Assembly: GCF_047675955.1 (NCBI RefSeq)
Contig: NC_132916.1
Coordinates: 72,967,481-73,031,480 of the forward strand
DNA length: 64,000 bases
Reading direction: 5' to 3'
Source: Chlorocebus sabaeus
Taxonomy: Eukaryota; Chordata; Mammalia; Primates; Cercopithecidae
A model generated the notes under the pieces. That model had not been told where the DNA came from. It searched no databases and saw nothing but the letters and a program-made list of their open reading frames with translations. Numbering within the stretch: position 1 is the first letter of the stretch; every line of letters begins with the position of its first letter. Of the stretch, positions 50,201 through 62,200 are shown one piece after another. The position numbers and the translations under genes are program-made.

Positions 50201-50653
50201 GAAAGATGTAACTCTGTGAGATGAATTAACAGAACACAGAGCAATTTCTCAGAAAGCTTCTTTCCAGTTTTGAACGGAAGATATTTCCTTTTTCACCATA
50301 GCCCTCTAAGGGCTTCCAAATATCCCTTTGCCAATTCCACAAGAACAGCCTTAGCGAAAGGCTTCTTGAAGGGAAAGATGTAATTCTGTGAGATGAATTA
50401 ACAGAACACAGAGCAGTTTCTCAGAAAGCTTCTTTCCAGTTTTGAACGGAAGATATTTCCTTTTTCACCATAGCCCTCTATGGGCTTCCAAATATCCCTT
50501 TGCCAATTCCACAAGAACAGCCTTAGCGAAAGGCTTCTTTAAGGGAAAGATGTAACTCTGTGAGATGAATTAACAGAACACAGTGCAGTTTCTCAGAAAG
50601 CTTCTTTCCATTTTGGAACGGAAGATATTTCCTTTTTCACCATAGCCCTCTAT
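47215..50653 (-). repeat. 20-monomer tandem duplication, copy 2 (3439 bp)
   Basis: Nearly identical to copy 1. The differences I saw are single bases: GTAACCCTG near 48146, GCAATTTCTC near 50242, and CCACAAG instead of CCCCAAG near 50337. A shorter, more diverged third copy of the same series begins at ~55.25 kb. Confidence 0.82.
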
Positions 50654-51300
50654 GGGCTTCCAAATATCCCTTTGCCAATTCCACAAGAACAGCCTTAGCG
50701 AAAGGCTTCTTGAAGGGAAAGATGTAACTCTGTGAGATGAATTAACAGAACACAGAGCAGTTTCTCAGAAAGCTTCTTTCCATTTTGGAACGGAAGATAT
50801 TTCCTTTTTCACCGTAGCCCTCTATGGGCTTCCAAATATCCCTTTGCCAATTCCACAAGAACAGCCTTAGCGAAAATCTTCTTGAAGGGAAAGATGTAAC
50901 TCTTTGAGATGAATTAACAGAACGCAGAGCAGTTTCTCATAAAGCTTCTTTCCAGTTTTGAACGGAAGATATTTCCTTTTTCACCATAGCCCTCTATGGG
51001 CTTCCAAATATCCCTTTGCCAATTCCCCAAGAACAGCCTTAGCGAAAGGCTTCTTGAAGGGAAAGATGTAACTCTGTGAGATGAATTAACAGAACACAGA
51101 GCAGTTTCTCAGAAAGCTTCTTTCCAGTTTTGAACGGAAGGTATTTCCTTTTTCACCATAGCCCTCTATGGGCTTCCAAATATCCCTTTGCCAATTCCAC
51201 AAGAACAGCCTTAGCGAAACGCTTCTTGAAGGGAAAGATGTAATTCTGTGAGATGAATTAACAGAACACAGAGCAGTTTCTCAGAAAGCTTCTTTCCAGT
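50654..51300 (-). repeat. Junction monomers after the 20-mer duplication
   Basis: About four monomers repeating markers from the preceding copy out of order: AAAATCTTC with CTCTTTGAG (~50876-50904), CTCATAAAGC (~50937), GAAGGTATTT (~51138) and AAACGCTTC (~51217). This looks like a further partial amplification of the tail of the 20-mer unit. Confidence 0.6.
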
Positions 51301-52920
51301 TTTGAACGGAAGATATTTCCTTTTTCACCATAGCCCTCTATGGGCTTCCAAATATCCCTTTGCCAATTCCCGAAGAACAGCCTTAGCGAAAGGCTTCTTG
51401 AAGGGAAAGATGTAATTCTGAGAGATGAATTAACAGAACACAGAGCAGTTTCTCACAAAGCTTCTTTCCAGTTTTGAACGGAAGATATTTCCTTTTTCAC
51501 CATAGCCCTCTATGGGCTTCCAAATATCCCTTTGCCAATTCCACAAGAACAGCCTTAGCGAAAGGCTTCTTTAAGGGAAAGATGTAACTCTGTGAGATGA
51601 ATTAACAGAACACAGTGCAGTTTCTCAGAAAGCTTCTTTCCATTTTGGAACGGAAGATATTTCCTTTTTCACCATAGCCCTCTATGGGCTTCCAAATATC
51701 CCTTTGCCAATTCCACAAGAACAGCCTTAGTGAAAGGCTTCTTGAAGGGAAAGATGTAACTCTGTGAGATGAATTAACAGAACACAGAGCAGTTTCTCAG
51801 AAAGCTTCTTTCCATTTTGGAACGGAAGATATTTCCTTTTTCACCATAGCCCTCTATGGGCTTCCAAATATCCCTTTGCCAATTCCACAAGAACAGCCTT
51901 AGCGAAAGGATTCTTGAAGGGAAAGATGTAACTCTGTGAGATGAATTCACAGTACACAGAGCAGTTTCTCAGAAAGCTTCTTTCCAGTTTTGAACGGAAG
52001 ATATTTCCTTTTTCACCATAGCCCTCTATGGGCTTCCAAATATCCCTTTGCCAATTCCTCAAGAACAGCCTTAGCGAAAGGCTTCTTGAAGGGAAAGATG
52101 TAACTCTGTGAGATGAATTCACAGAACACAGAGCAGTTTCTCAGAAAGCTTCTTTCCGGTTTGAAAGGAGGATATTTCCTTTTTCACCATAGCCCTCTAT
52201 GGGCTTCCAAATATCCCTTTGCCAATTCCACAAGAACAGCCTTAGCGAAAGGCTTCTTGAAGGGAAAGATGTAACTCTGTGAGATGAATTCAGAGAACAC
52301 AGAGTAGTTTCTCAGAAAGCTTCTTTCCAGTTTTGAACGGAAGATATTTCCTTTTTCACCATAGCCCTCTATGGGCTTCCAAATATCCCTTTGCCAATTC
52401 CACAAGAACAGGCTTAGCGAAAGGCTTCTTGAAGGGAAAGATGTAACTCTGTGAGATGAATTCACAGAACACAGAACAGTTTCTCAGAAAGCATCTTTTC
52501 AGTTTTGAACGGAAGATATTTTCTTTTTAACCGTAGCCCTCTATGGGCTTCCAAATATCCCTTTGCCAATTCCACAAGAACAGCCTTAGCGAAAGGCTTC
52601 TTGAAGGGAAAGATGTAACTCTGTGAGATGAATTCACAGAACACAGAGCAGTTTCTCAGAAAGCTTCTTTCCAGTTTTGAAAGGAAGATATTTCCTTTTT
52701 CACCATAGCCCTCTATGGGCTTCCAAATATCCCTTTACCAATTCCACAAGAACAGCCTTAGCGAAAGGCTTCTTGAAGGGAAAGATGTAACTCTGTGAGA
52801 TGAATTAACAGAACACAGAGCAGTTTCTCAGAAAGCTTCTTTCCAGTTTTGAACGGAAGATATTTCCTTTTTGACCATAGCCCTCTATGGGCTTCCAAAT
52901 ATCCCTTTGCCAATTCCACA
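51300..52920 (-). repeat. Block repeated at 5845-bp spacing, left copy
   Basis: It matches ~57.15-58.77 kb: GTAATTCTGAGAG 51412/57257, TTTAAGGG 51571/57416, CAGTGCAG, GGATTCTTG with GAATTCAC, CCGGTTTGAAAGG (52157/58002), GAATTCAGAG, AAAGCATC, TTTACCAATTCC 52734/58579 and TTTTTGACC 52871/58716. Its six consecutive GAATTC-type monomers make this the densest stretch of open reading frames, none of them gene-like. Confidence 0.75.
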
Positions 52921-55240
52921 AGAACAGCCTTAGCGAAAGGCTTCCTGAAGGGAAAGATGTAACTCTGTGAGATGAATTAACAGAACACAGAGCAGTTTCT
53001 CAGAAAGCTTCTTTCCAGTTTTGAACGGAAGATATATCCTTTTTCACCATAGTCCTCTATGGGCTTCCAAATATCCCTTTGCCAATTCCACAAAGAACAG
53101 CCTTAGCGAAAGGCTTCTTGAAGGGAAAGATGTAACTCTGTGAGATGAATTAACAGAACACAGAGCAGTTTCTCAGAAAGCTTCTTTCCAGTTTTGAACG
53201 GAAGATATTTCCTTTTTCACCGTAGCCCTCTATGGGCTTCGAAATATCCCTTTGCCAATTCCCCAAGAACAGCCTTAGCGAAAGGCTTCTTGAAGGGAAA
53301 GATGTAACTCTGTTAGATGAATTAACAGAACACAGAGCAGTTTCTCAGAAAGCTTCTTTCCAGTTTTGAACGGAAGATATTTCCTTTTTCACCATAGCCC
53401 TCTATGGGCTTCCAAATATCCCTTTGCCAATTCCACAAGAACAGCCTTAGCGAAAGGCTTCTTGAAGGGAAAGATGTAACTCTGTGAGATGAATTAACAG
53501 AACACAGAGCAGTTTCTCAGAAAGCTTCTTTCCAGTTTTGAACGGAAGATATTTCCTTTTTCACCATAGCCCTCTAAGGGCTTCCAAATATCCCTTTGCC
53601 AATTCCACAAGAACAGCCTTAGCGAAAGGCTTCTTGAAGGGAAAGATGTAACTCTGTGAGATGAATTAACAGAACACAGAGCAGTTTCTCAGAAATCTTC
53701 TTTCCAGTTTTGAACGGAAGATATTTCCTTTTTCACCATAGCCCTCTATGGGCTTCCAAATATCCCTTTGCCAATTCCACAAGAACAGCCTTAGCGAAAG
53801 GATTCTTGAAGGGAAAGATGTAACTCTGTGAGATGAATTCACAGAACACAGAGCAGTTTCTCGGAAAGCTTCTTTCCAGTTTTGAACGGAAGATATTTCC
53901 TTTTTCACCATAGCCCTCTATGGGCTTCCAAATATCCCTTTGCCAATTCCACAAGAACAGCCTTAGCGAAAGGCTTCTTGAAGGGAAAGATGTAACTCTG
54001 TGAGATGAATTCACAGAACACAGAGCAGTTTCTTAGAAAGCTTCTTTCCAGTTTTCAACGGAAGGTATTTCCTTTTTCACCATAGCCCTCTATGGGCTTC
54101 CAAATATCCCTTTGCCAATTCCACAAGAACAGGTTTAGCGAAAGGCTTCTGCAAGGGAAAGATGTAACTCTGTGAGATGAATTAACAGAACACAGAGCAG
54201 TTTCTCAGAAAGCTTCTTTCCAGTTTTGAACGGAAGATATTTCCTTTTTCAACATAGCCCTCTATGGGCTTCCAAATATCCCTCTGCCAATTCCACAAGA
54301 ACAGCCTTAGAGAAAGGCTTCTTGAAGGGAAAGATGTAACTCTGTGAGATGAATTAACAGAACACAGAGCAGTTTCTCAGAAAGCTTCTTTCCAGTTTTG
54401 AACGGAAGATATTTCCTTTTTCACCATAGCCCTCTATGGGCTTCCAAATATCCCTTTGCCAATTCCACAAGAACAGCCTTAGCGAAAGGCTTCTTGAAGG
54501 GAAAGATGTAACACTGTGAGATGAATTAACAGAACACAGAGCAGTTTCTCAGAAAGCTTCTTTACAGTTTTGAACGGAAGATATTTCCTTTTTCACCGTA
54601 GCCCTCTATGGGCTTCCAAATATCCCTTTGCCAATTCCACAAGAACAGCCTTAGCGAAAGGCTTCTTGAAGGGAAAGATGTAACTCTGTGATATGAATTA
54701 ACAGAACACAGAGCAGTTTCTCAGAAAGCTTCTTTCCAGTTTTGAACGGAAGATATTTCCTTTTTCACCGTAGCCCTCTATGGGCTTCCAAATATCCCTT
54801 TGCCAATTCCACAAGAACAGCCTTAGCGAAAGGCTTCTTGAAGGGAAAGATGTAACACTGTGAGATGAATTAACAGAACACAGAGCAGTTTCTCAGAAAG
54901 CTTCTTCCAGTTTTGAACGGAAGATATTTCCTTTTTCACCATAGCCCTCTATGGGCTTCCAAATATCCCTTTGCCAATTCCCCAAGAACAGCCTTAGCGA
55001 AAGGCGTCTTGAAGGGAAAGATGTAACACTGTGAGATGAATTAACAGAACACAGAGCAGTTTCTCAGAAAGCTTCTTTCCAGTTTTGAACGGAAGATATT
55101 TCCTTTTTCACCATAGCCCTCTATGGGCTTCCAAATATCCCTTTGCCAATTCCACAAGAACAGCCTTAGCGAAAGGCTTCTTGAAGGGAAAGATGTAACT
55201 CTGTGAGATGAATTAACAGAACACAGAGCAGTTTCTCAGA
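52921..55240 (-). repeat. Alphoid monomers with private indels
   Basis: Contains the only insertion I found (CACAAAGAACAG, ~53092, +1 bp) and a 1-bp deletion in CTTCTTCCAG (~54905). Other variants: GATATATCC (~53031), CTGTTAGATG (~53312), CTCGGAAAGC (~53860), GTAACACTG three times (54.5-55.03 kb) and GTGATATG (~54690). This stretch is less clearly part of a larger duplicated block. Confidence 0.6.
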
Positions 55241-57150
55241 AAGCTTCTTTCCATTTTGGAACGGAAGATATTTCCTTTTTCACCGTAGCCCTCTATGGGC
55301 TTCCAAATATCCCTTTGCCAATTCCACAAGAACAGCCTTAGCGAAAGGCTTCTTGAAGGGAAAGATGTAACCCTGTGAGATGAATTAACAGAACACAGAG
55401 CAGTTTCTCAGAAAGCTTCTTTCCATTTTGGAACGGAAGATATTTCCTTTTTCACCATAGCCCTCTATGGGCTTCCAAATATCCCTTTGCCAATTCCACA
55501 AGAACAGCCTTAGCGAAAGGATTCTTGAAGGGAAAGATGTAACTCTGTGAGATGAATTCAGAGAACACAGAGCAGTTTCTCAGAAAGCTTCTTTCCAGTT
55601 TTGAACGGAAGATATTTCCTTTTTCACCATAGCCCTCTATGGGCTTCCAAATATCCCTTTGCCAATTCCACAAGGACAGCCTTAGAGAAAGGCTTCTTAA
55701 AGGGAAAGATGTAACTCTATGAGATGAATTCACCGAACACAGAGCAGTTTCTCAGAAAGCTTCTTTCCGGTTTGAAAGGAAGATATTTCCTTTTTCACCA
55801 TAGCCCTCTATGGGCTTCCAAATATCCCTTTGCCAATTCCACAAGAACAGGTTTAGCGAAAGGCTTCTGCAAGGGAAAGATGTAACTCTGTGAGATGAAT
55901 TAACAGAACACAGAGCAGTTTCTCAGAAAGCTTCTTTCCAGTTTTGAACGGAAGATATTTCCTTTTTCACCATAGCCCTCTGTGGGCTTCCAAATATCCC
56001 TCTGCCAATTCCACAAGAACAGCCTTAGCGAAAGGCTTCTTGAAGGGAAAGATGTAACTCTGTGAATGAATTAACAGAACACAGAGCGGTTTCTCAGAAA
56101 GCTTCTTTCCAGTTTTGAACGGAAGATATTTCCTTTTTCACCATAGCCCTCTATGGGCTTCAAAATATCCCTTTGCCAATTCCACAAGAACAGCCGTAGC
56201 GAAAGGCTTCCTGAAGGGAAAGATGTAACTCTGTGAGATGAATTAACAGAACACAGAGCAGATTCTCAGAAAGCTTCTTTCCAGTTTTGAACGGAAGATA
56301 TTTCCTTTTTCACCATAGCCCTTTATGGGCTTCCAAATATCCCTCTGCCAATTCAACAAGAACAGACTTAGCGAAAGGCTTCTTGAAGGGAAAGATGTAA
56401 CTCTGTGAGATGAATTAACAGAACACAGAGCAGTTTCTCAGAAAGCTTCTTTCCAGTTTTGAACGGAAGATATTTCCTATTTCACCCTAGCCCTCTATGG
56501 GCTTCCAAATATCCCTTTTCCAATTCCACAAGAACAGCCTTAGCGAAAGGCTTCTTGAAGGGAAAGATGTAACTCTGTGAGATGAATTAACAGAACACAG
56601 AGCAGTTTCTCAGAAAGCTTCTTTCCAGTTTTGAACGGAAGATATTTCCTTTTTCACCATAGCCCTCTATGGGCTTCCAAATATCCCTTTGCCAATTCCA
56701 CAAGAACAGCCTTAGCGAAAGGCTTCTTGAAGGGAAAGATGTAACTCTGTGAGATGAATTAACAGAACACAGAGCAGTTTCTCAGAAAGCTTCTTTCCAG
56801 TTTTGAACGGAAGATATTTCCTTTTTCACCATAGCCCTCTAAGGGCTTCCAAATATCCCTTTGCCAATTTCACAAGAACAGCCTTAGCGAAAGGCTTCTT
56901 GAAGGGAAAGATGAAACTCTGTGAGATGAATTAACAGAACACAGAGCAGTTTCTCAGAAAGCTTCTTTCCAGTTTTGAACGGAAGATATTTCCTTTTTCA
57001 CCGTAGCCCTCTAGGGGCTTCCAAATATCCCTTTGCCAATTCCCCAAGAACAGCCTTAGCGAAAGGCTTCTTGAAGGGAAAGATGTAACTCTGTGAGATG
57101 AATTAACAGAACACAGAGCAGTTTCTCAGAAAGCTTCTTTCCAGTTTTGA
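55240..57150 (-). repeat. Third, shortened and diverged copy of the 20-mer unit
   Basis: The order CCATTTTGG, CACCGTAG, GTAACCCTG, second CCATTTTGG, GGATTCTTG, GAATTCAGAG, GAATTCACCG, CCGGTTTGAAAGG, CAGGTTTAGCG, CAGATTCTCAG (56261) and TTTCACCCTAG follows that at 44.07-45.85 and 47.5-49.3 kb. Three monomers are missing between the CCGTAGCG unit and CAGATTCTCAG compared with those copies. It also has a private 1-bp deletion in GTGAATGAATT (~56063). Confidence 0.65.
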
Positions 57151-58770
57151 ACGGAAGGTATTTCCTTTTTCACCATAGCCCTCTATGGGCTTCCAAATAT
57201 CCCTTTGCCAATTCCACAAGAACAGCCTTAGCGAAAGGCTTCTTGAAGGGAAAGATGTAATTCTGAGAGATGAATTAACAGAACACAGAGCAGTTTCTCA
57301 GAAAGCTTCTTTCCAGTTTTGAACGGAAGATATTTCCTTTTTCACCATAGCCCTCTATGGGCTTCCAAATATCCCTTTGCCAATTCCACAAGAACAGCCT
57401 TAGCGAAAGGCTTCTTTAAGGGAAAGATGTAACTCTGTGAGATGAATTAACAGAACACAGTGCAGTTTCTCAGAAAGCTTCTTTCCATTTTGGAACGCAA
57501 GATATTTCCTTTTTCACCATAGCCCTCTATGGGCTTCCAAATATCCCTTTGCCAATTCCACAAGAACAGCCTTAGAGAAAGGCTTCTTGAAGGGAAAGAT
57601 GTAACTCTGTGAGATGAATTAACAGAACACAGAGCAGTTTCTCAGAAAGCTTCTTTCCATTTTGGAACGGAAGATATTTCCTTTTTCACCATAGCCCTCT
57701 ATGGGCTTCCAAATATCCCTTTGCCAATTCCACAAGAACAGCCTTAGCGAAAGGATTCTTGAAGGGAAAGATGTAACTCTGTGAGATGAATTCACAGAAC
57801 ACAGAGCAGTTTCTCAGAAAGCTTCTTTCCAGTTTTGAACGGAAGATATTTCCTTTTTCACCATAGCCCTCTATGGGCTTCCAAATATCCCTTTGCCAAT
57901 TCCTCAAGAACAGCCTTAGCGAAAGGCTTCTTGAAGGGAAAGATGTAACTCTGTGAGGTGAATTCACAGAACACAGAGCAGTTTCTCAGAAAGCTTCTTT
58001 CCGGTTTGAAAGGAAGATATTTCCTTTTTCACCATAGCCCTCTATGGGCTTCCAAATATCCCTTTGCCAATTCCACAAGAACAGCCTTAGCGAAAGGCTT
58101 CTTGAAGAGAAAGATGTAACTCTGTGAGATGAATTCAGAGAACACAGAGTAGTTTCTCAGAAAGCTTCTTTCCAGTTTTGAACGGAAGATATTTCCTTTT
58201 TCACCATAGCCCTCTATGGGCTTCCAAATATCCCTTTGCCAATTCCACAAGAACAGGCTTAGCGAAAGGCTTCTTGAAGGGAAAGATGTAACTCTGTGAG
58301 ATGAATTCACAGAACACAGAACAGTTTCTCAGAAAGCATCTTTCCAGTTTTGAACGGAAGATATTTTCTTTTTCACCGTAGCCCTCTATGGGCTTCCAAA
58401 TATCCCTTTGCCAATTCCACAAGAACAGCCTTAGCGAAAGGCTTCTTGAAGGGAAAGATGTAACTCTGTGAGATGAATTCACAGAACACAGAGCAGTTTC
58501 TCAGAAAGCTTCTTTCCAGTTTTGAAAGGAAGATATTTCCTTTTTCACCATAGCCCTCTATGGGCTTCCAAATATCCCTTTACCAATTCCACAAGAACAG
58601 CCTTAGCGAAAGGCTTCTTGAAGGGAAAGATGTAACTCTGTGAGATGAATTAACAGAACACAGAGCAGTTTCTCAGAAAGCTTCTTTCCAGTTTTGAACG
58701 GAAGATATTTCCTTTTTGACCATAGCCCTCTATGGGCTTCCAAATATCCCTTTGCCAATTCCACAAGGAC
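57150..58770 (-). repeat. Block repeated at 5845-bp spacing, right copy
   Basis: Second copy of 51300-52920. At its left end the GAAGGTA marker (57155) and GTAATTCTGAGAG (57257) are 102 bp apart, against 274 bp in the left copy (51138 and 51412), so one monomer is missing here. At ~58770 it switches to a copy of 55.67-56.1 kb. Confidence 0.73.
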
Positions 58771-59290
58771 AGCCTTAGCGAAAGGCTTCTTAAAGGGAAA
58801 GATGTAACTCTGTGAGATGAATTCACCGAACACAGAGCAGTTTCTCAGAAAGCTTCTTTCCGGTTTGAAAGGAAGATATTTCCTTTTTCACCATAGCCCT
58901 CTATGGGCTTCCAAATATCCCTTTGCCAATTCCACAAGAACAGGTTTAGCGAAAGGCTTCTGCAAGGGAAAGATGTAACTCTGTGAGATGAATTAACAGA
59001 ACACAGAGCAGTTTCTCAGAAAGCTTCTTTCCAGTTTTGAACGGAAGATATTTCCTTTTTCACCATAGCCCTCTGTGGGCTTCCAAATATCCCTCTGCCA
59101 ATTCCACAAGAACAGCCTTAGCGAAAGGCTTCTTGAAGGGAAAGATGTAACTCTGTGAAATAATTAACAGAACACAGAGCGGTTTCTCAGAAAGCTTCCT
59201 TCCAGTTTTGAACGGAAGATATTTCCTTTTTCACCATAGCCCTCTATGGGCTTCAAAATATCCCTTTGCCAATTCCACAAGAACAGCCTT
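58770..59290 (-). repeat. Copy of 55.67-56.2 kb (3093 bp upstream)
   Basis: CAAGGACAGCC, TTCTTAAAGGG, GAATTCACCG (55729/58822), CCGGTTTGAAAGG, CAGGTTTAGCG, TTCTGCAAGG, CTCTGTGGGC and CCTCTGCC recur in order. It ends with a different 1-bp deletion, GTGAAATAATT (~59158), near where the upstream copy has GTGAATGAATT. Confidence 0.7.
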
Positions 59291-62200
59291 AGCGAAAGGC
59301 TTCCTGAAGGGAAAGATGTAACTCTGTGAGATGAATTAACAGAACACAGAGCAGTTTCTCAGAAAGCTTCCTTCCAGTTTTCAACGGAAGATATTTCCTT
59401 TTTCCCCATAGCCCTCTATGGGCTTCCAAATATCCCTTTGCCAATTCCACAAGAACAGCATTAGCGAAAGGCTTCTTGAAGGGAAAGATGTAACTCTGTG
59501 AGATGAATTAACAGAACACAGAGCAGTTTCTCAGAAAGCTTCTTTCCAGTTTTGAACGGAAGATATTTCCTTTTTCACCATAGCCCTCTAACGGCTTCCA
59601 AATATCCCTTTTCCAATTCCACAAGAACAGACATAGCGAAAGGCTTCTTGAAGGGAAAGATGTAACTCTGTGAGATGAATTAACAGAACACAGAGCAGTT
59701 TCTCAGAAAGCTTCTTTCCAGTTTTGAACGGAACATATTTCCTTTTTCACCATAGCCCTCTAAGGGCTTCCAAATATCCCTTTGCCAATTCCACAAGAAC
59801 AGCCTTAGCGAAAGGCTTCTTGAAGGGAAAGTTGTAACTCTGTGAGATGAATTCACAGAACACAGAGCAGTTTCTCAGAAAGCTTCTTTCCAGTTTTGAA
59901 CGGAAGATATTTCCTTTTTCACCATAGCCCTCTATGGGCTTCCAAATATCCCTTTGCCAATTCCACAAGAACAGCCTTAGCGAAAGGCTTCTTGAAGGGA
60001 AAGATGTATCTCTGTGAGATGAATTAACAGAACACAGAGCGGTTTCTCAGAAAGCTTCTTTCCAGTTTTGAACGGAAGATATTTCCTTTTTCACCATAGC
60101 CCTCTAAGGGCTTCCAAATATCCCTTTGCCAATTCCACAAGAACAGCCTTAGCGAAAGGCTTCTTGAAGGGAAAGATGTAACTCTGTGAGATGAATTAAC
60201 AGAACACAGAGCAGTTTCTCAGAAAGCTTCTTTCCAGTTTTGAACGGAAGATATTTCCTTTTTCACCATAGCCCTCTATGGGCTTCCAAATATCCCTCTG
60301 CCAATTACACAAGAACAGCCTTAGCGAAAGGCTTCTTGAAGGGAAAGATGTAACTCTGTGAGATGAATTAACAGAACACAGAGCAGTTTCTCAGAAAGCT
60401 TCTTTCCAGTTTTGAACGGAAGATATTTCCTTTTTCACCATAGCCCTCTATGGGCTTCCAAATATCCCTCTGCCAATTACACAAGAACAGCCTTAGCGAA
60501 AGGCTTCTTGAAGGGAAAGATGTAACTCTGTGAGATGAATTCACAGAACACAGAGCAGTTTCTCAGGAAGCTTCTTTCCAGTTTTGAACGGAAGATATTT
60601 CCTTTTTCACCATAGCCCTCTATGGGCTTCCAAATATCCCTTTGCCAATTCCACAAGAACAGCCTTAGCGAAAGGCTTCTTGAAGGGAAAGATGTAACTC
60701 TGTGAGATGAATTAACAGAACACAGAGCAGTTTCTCAGAAAGCTTCTTTCCATTTTGGAACGGAAGATATTTCCTTTTTCACCATAGCCCTCTATGGGCT
60801 TCCAAATATCCCTTTGCCAATTCCACAAGAACAGCCTTAGCGAAAGGCTTCTTGAAGGGATAGATGTAACTCTGTGAGATGAATTCACAGAACACAGAGC
60901 AGTTTCTCAGAAAGCTTCTTTCCAGTTTTGAACGGAAGATATTTCCTTTTTCACTGTAGCCCTCTATGGGCTTCCAAATATCCCTTTGCCAATTCCACAA
61001 GAACAGCCTTAGCGAAAGGCTTCTTGAAGGGAAAGATGTAACTCTGTGAGATGAATTAACAGAACACAGAGCAGTTTCTCAGAAAGCTTCTTTCCAGTTT
61101 TGAACGGAAGATATTTCCTTTTTCACCATAGCCCTCTATGGGCTTCCAAATATCCCTTTGCCAATTCCACAAGAACAGCCTTAGCGAAAGGCTTCCTGAA
61201 GGGAAAGATGTAACTCTGTGAGATGAATTAACAGAACACAGAGCAGTTTCTCAGAAATCTTCCTTCCAGTTTTCAACGGAAGATATTTCCTTTTTCCCCA
61301 TAGCCCTCTATGGGCTTCCAAATATCCCTTTGCCAATTCCACAAGAACAGCATTAGCGAAAGGCTTCTTGAAGGGAAAGATGTAACTCTGTGAGATGAAT
61401 TAACAGAACACAGAGCAGTTTCTCAGAAAGCTTCTTTCCAGTTTTGAACGGAAGATATTTCCTTTTTCACCGTAGCCCTCTACGGGCTTCCAAATATCCC
61501 TTTGCCAATTCCCCAAGAACAGCCTTAGCGAAAGGTTTCTTGAAGGGAAAGATGTAACTCTGTGAGATGAATTAACAGAACACAGAGCAGTTTCTCAGAA
61601 AGTTTCTTTCCAGTTTTGAACGGAAGATATTTCCTTTTTCACCATAGCCCTCTATGGGCTTCCAAATATCCCTTTGCCAATTCCCCAAGAACAGCCTTAG
61701 CGAAAGGCTTCTTGAAGGGAAAGATGTAATTCTGTGAGATGAATTAACAGAACACAGAGCAGTTTCTCAGAAAGCTTCCTTCCAGTTTTGAACGGAAGAT
61801 ATTTCCTTTTTCACCATAGCCCTCTATGGGCTTCCAAATATCCCTTTGCCAATTCCACAAGAACAGCCTTAGCGAAAGGCTTCTTGAAGGGAAAGATGTA
61901 ACTCTGTGAAGTGAATTAACAGAACACAGAGCAGTTTCTCAGAAAGCTTCTTTCCAGTTTTGAACAGAAGATATTTCCTTTTTCACCATAGCCCTCTATG
62001 GGCTTCCAAATATCCCTTTGCCAATTTCACAAGAACAGCATTAGAGAAAGGCTTCTTGAAGGGAAAGATGTAACTCTGTGAGATGAATTAACAGAACACA
62101 GAGCAGTTTCTAAGAAAGCTTCTTTCCAGTTTTGAACGGAAGATATTTCCTTTTTCACCATAGCCCTCTATGGGCTTCCAAATATCCCTTTGCCAATTCC

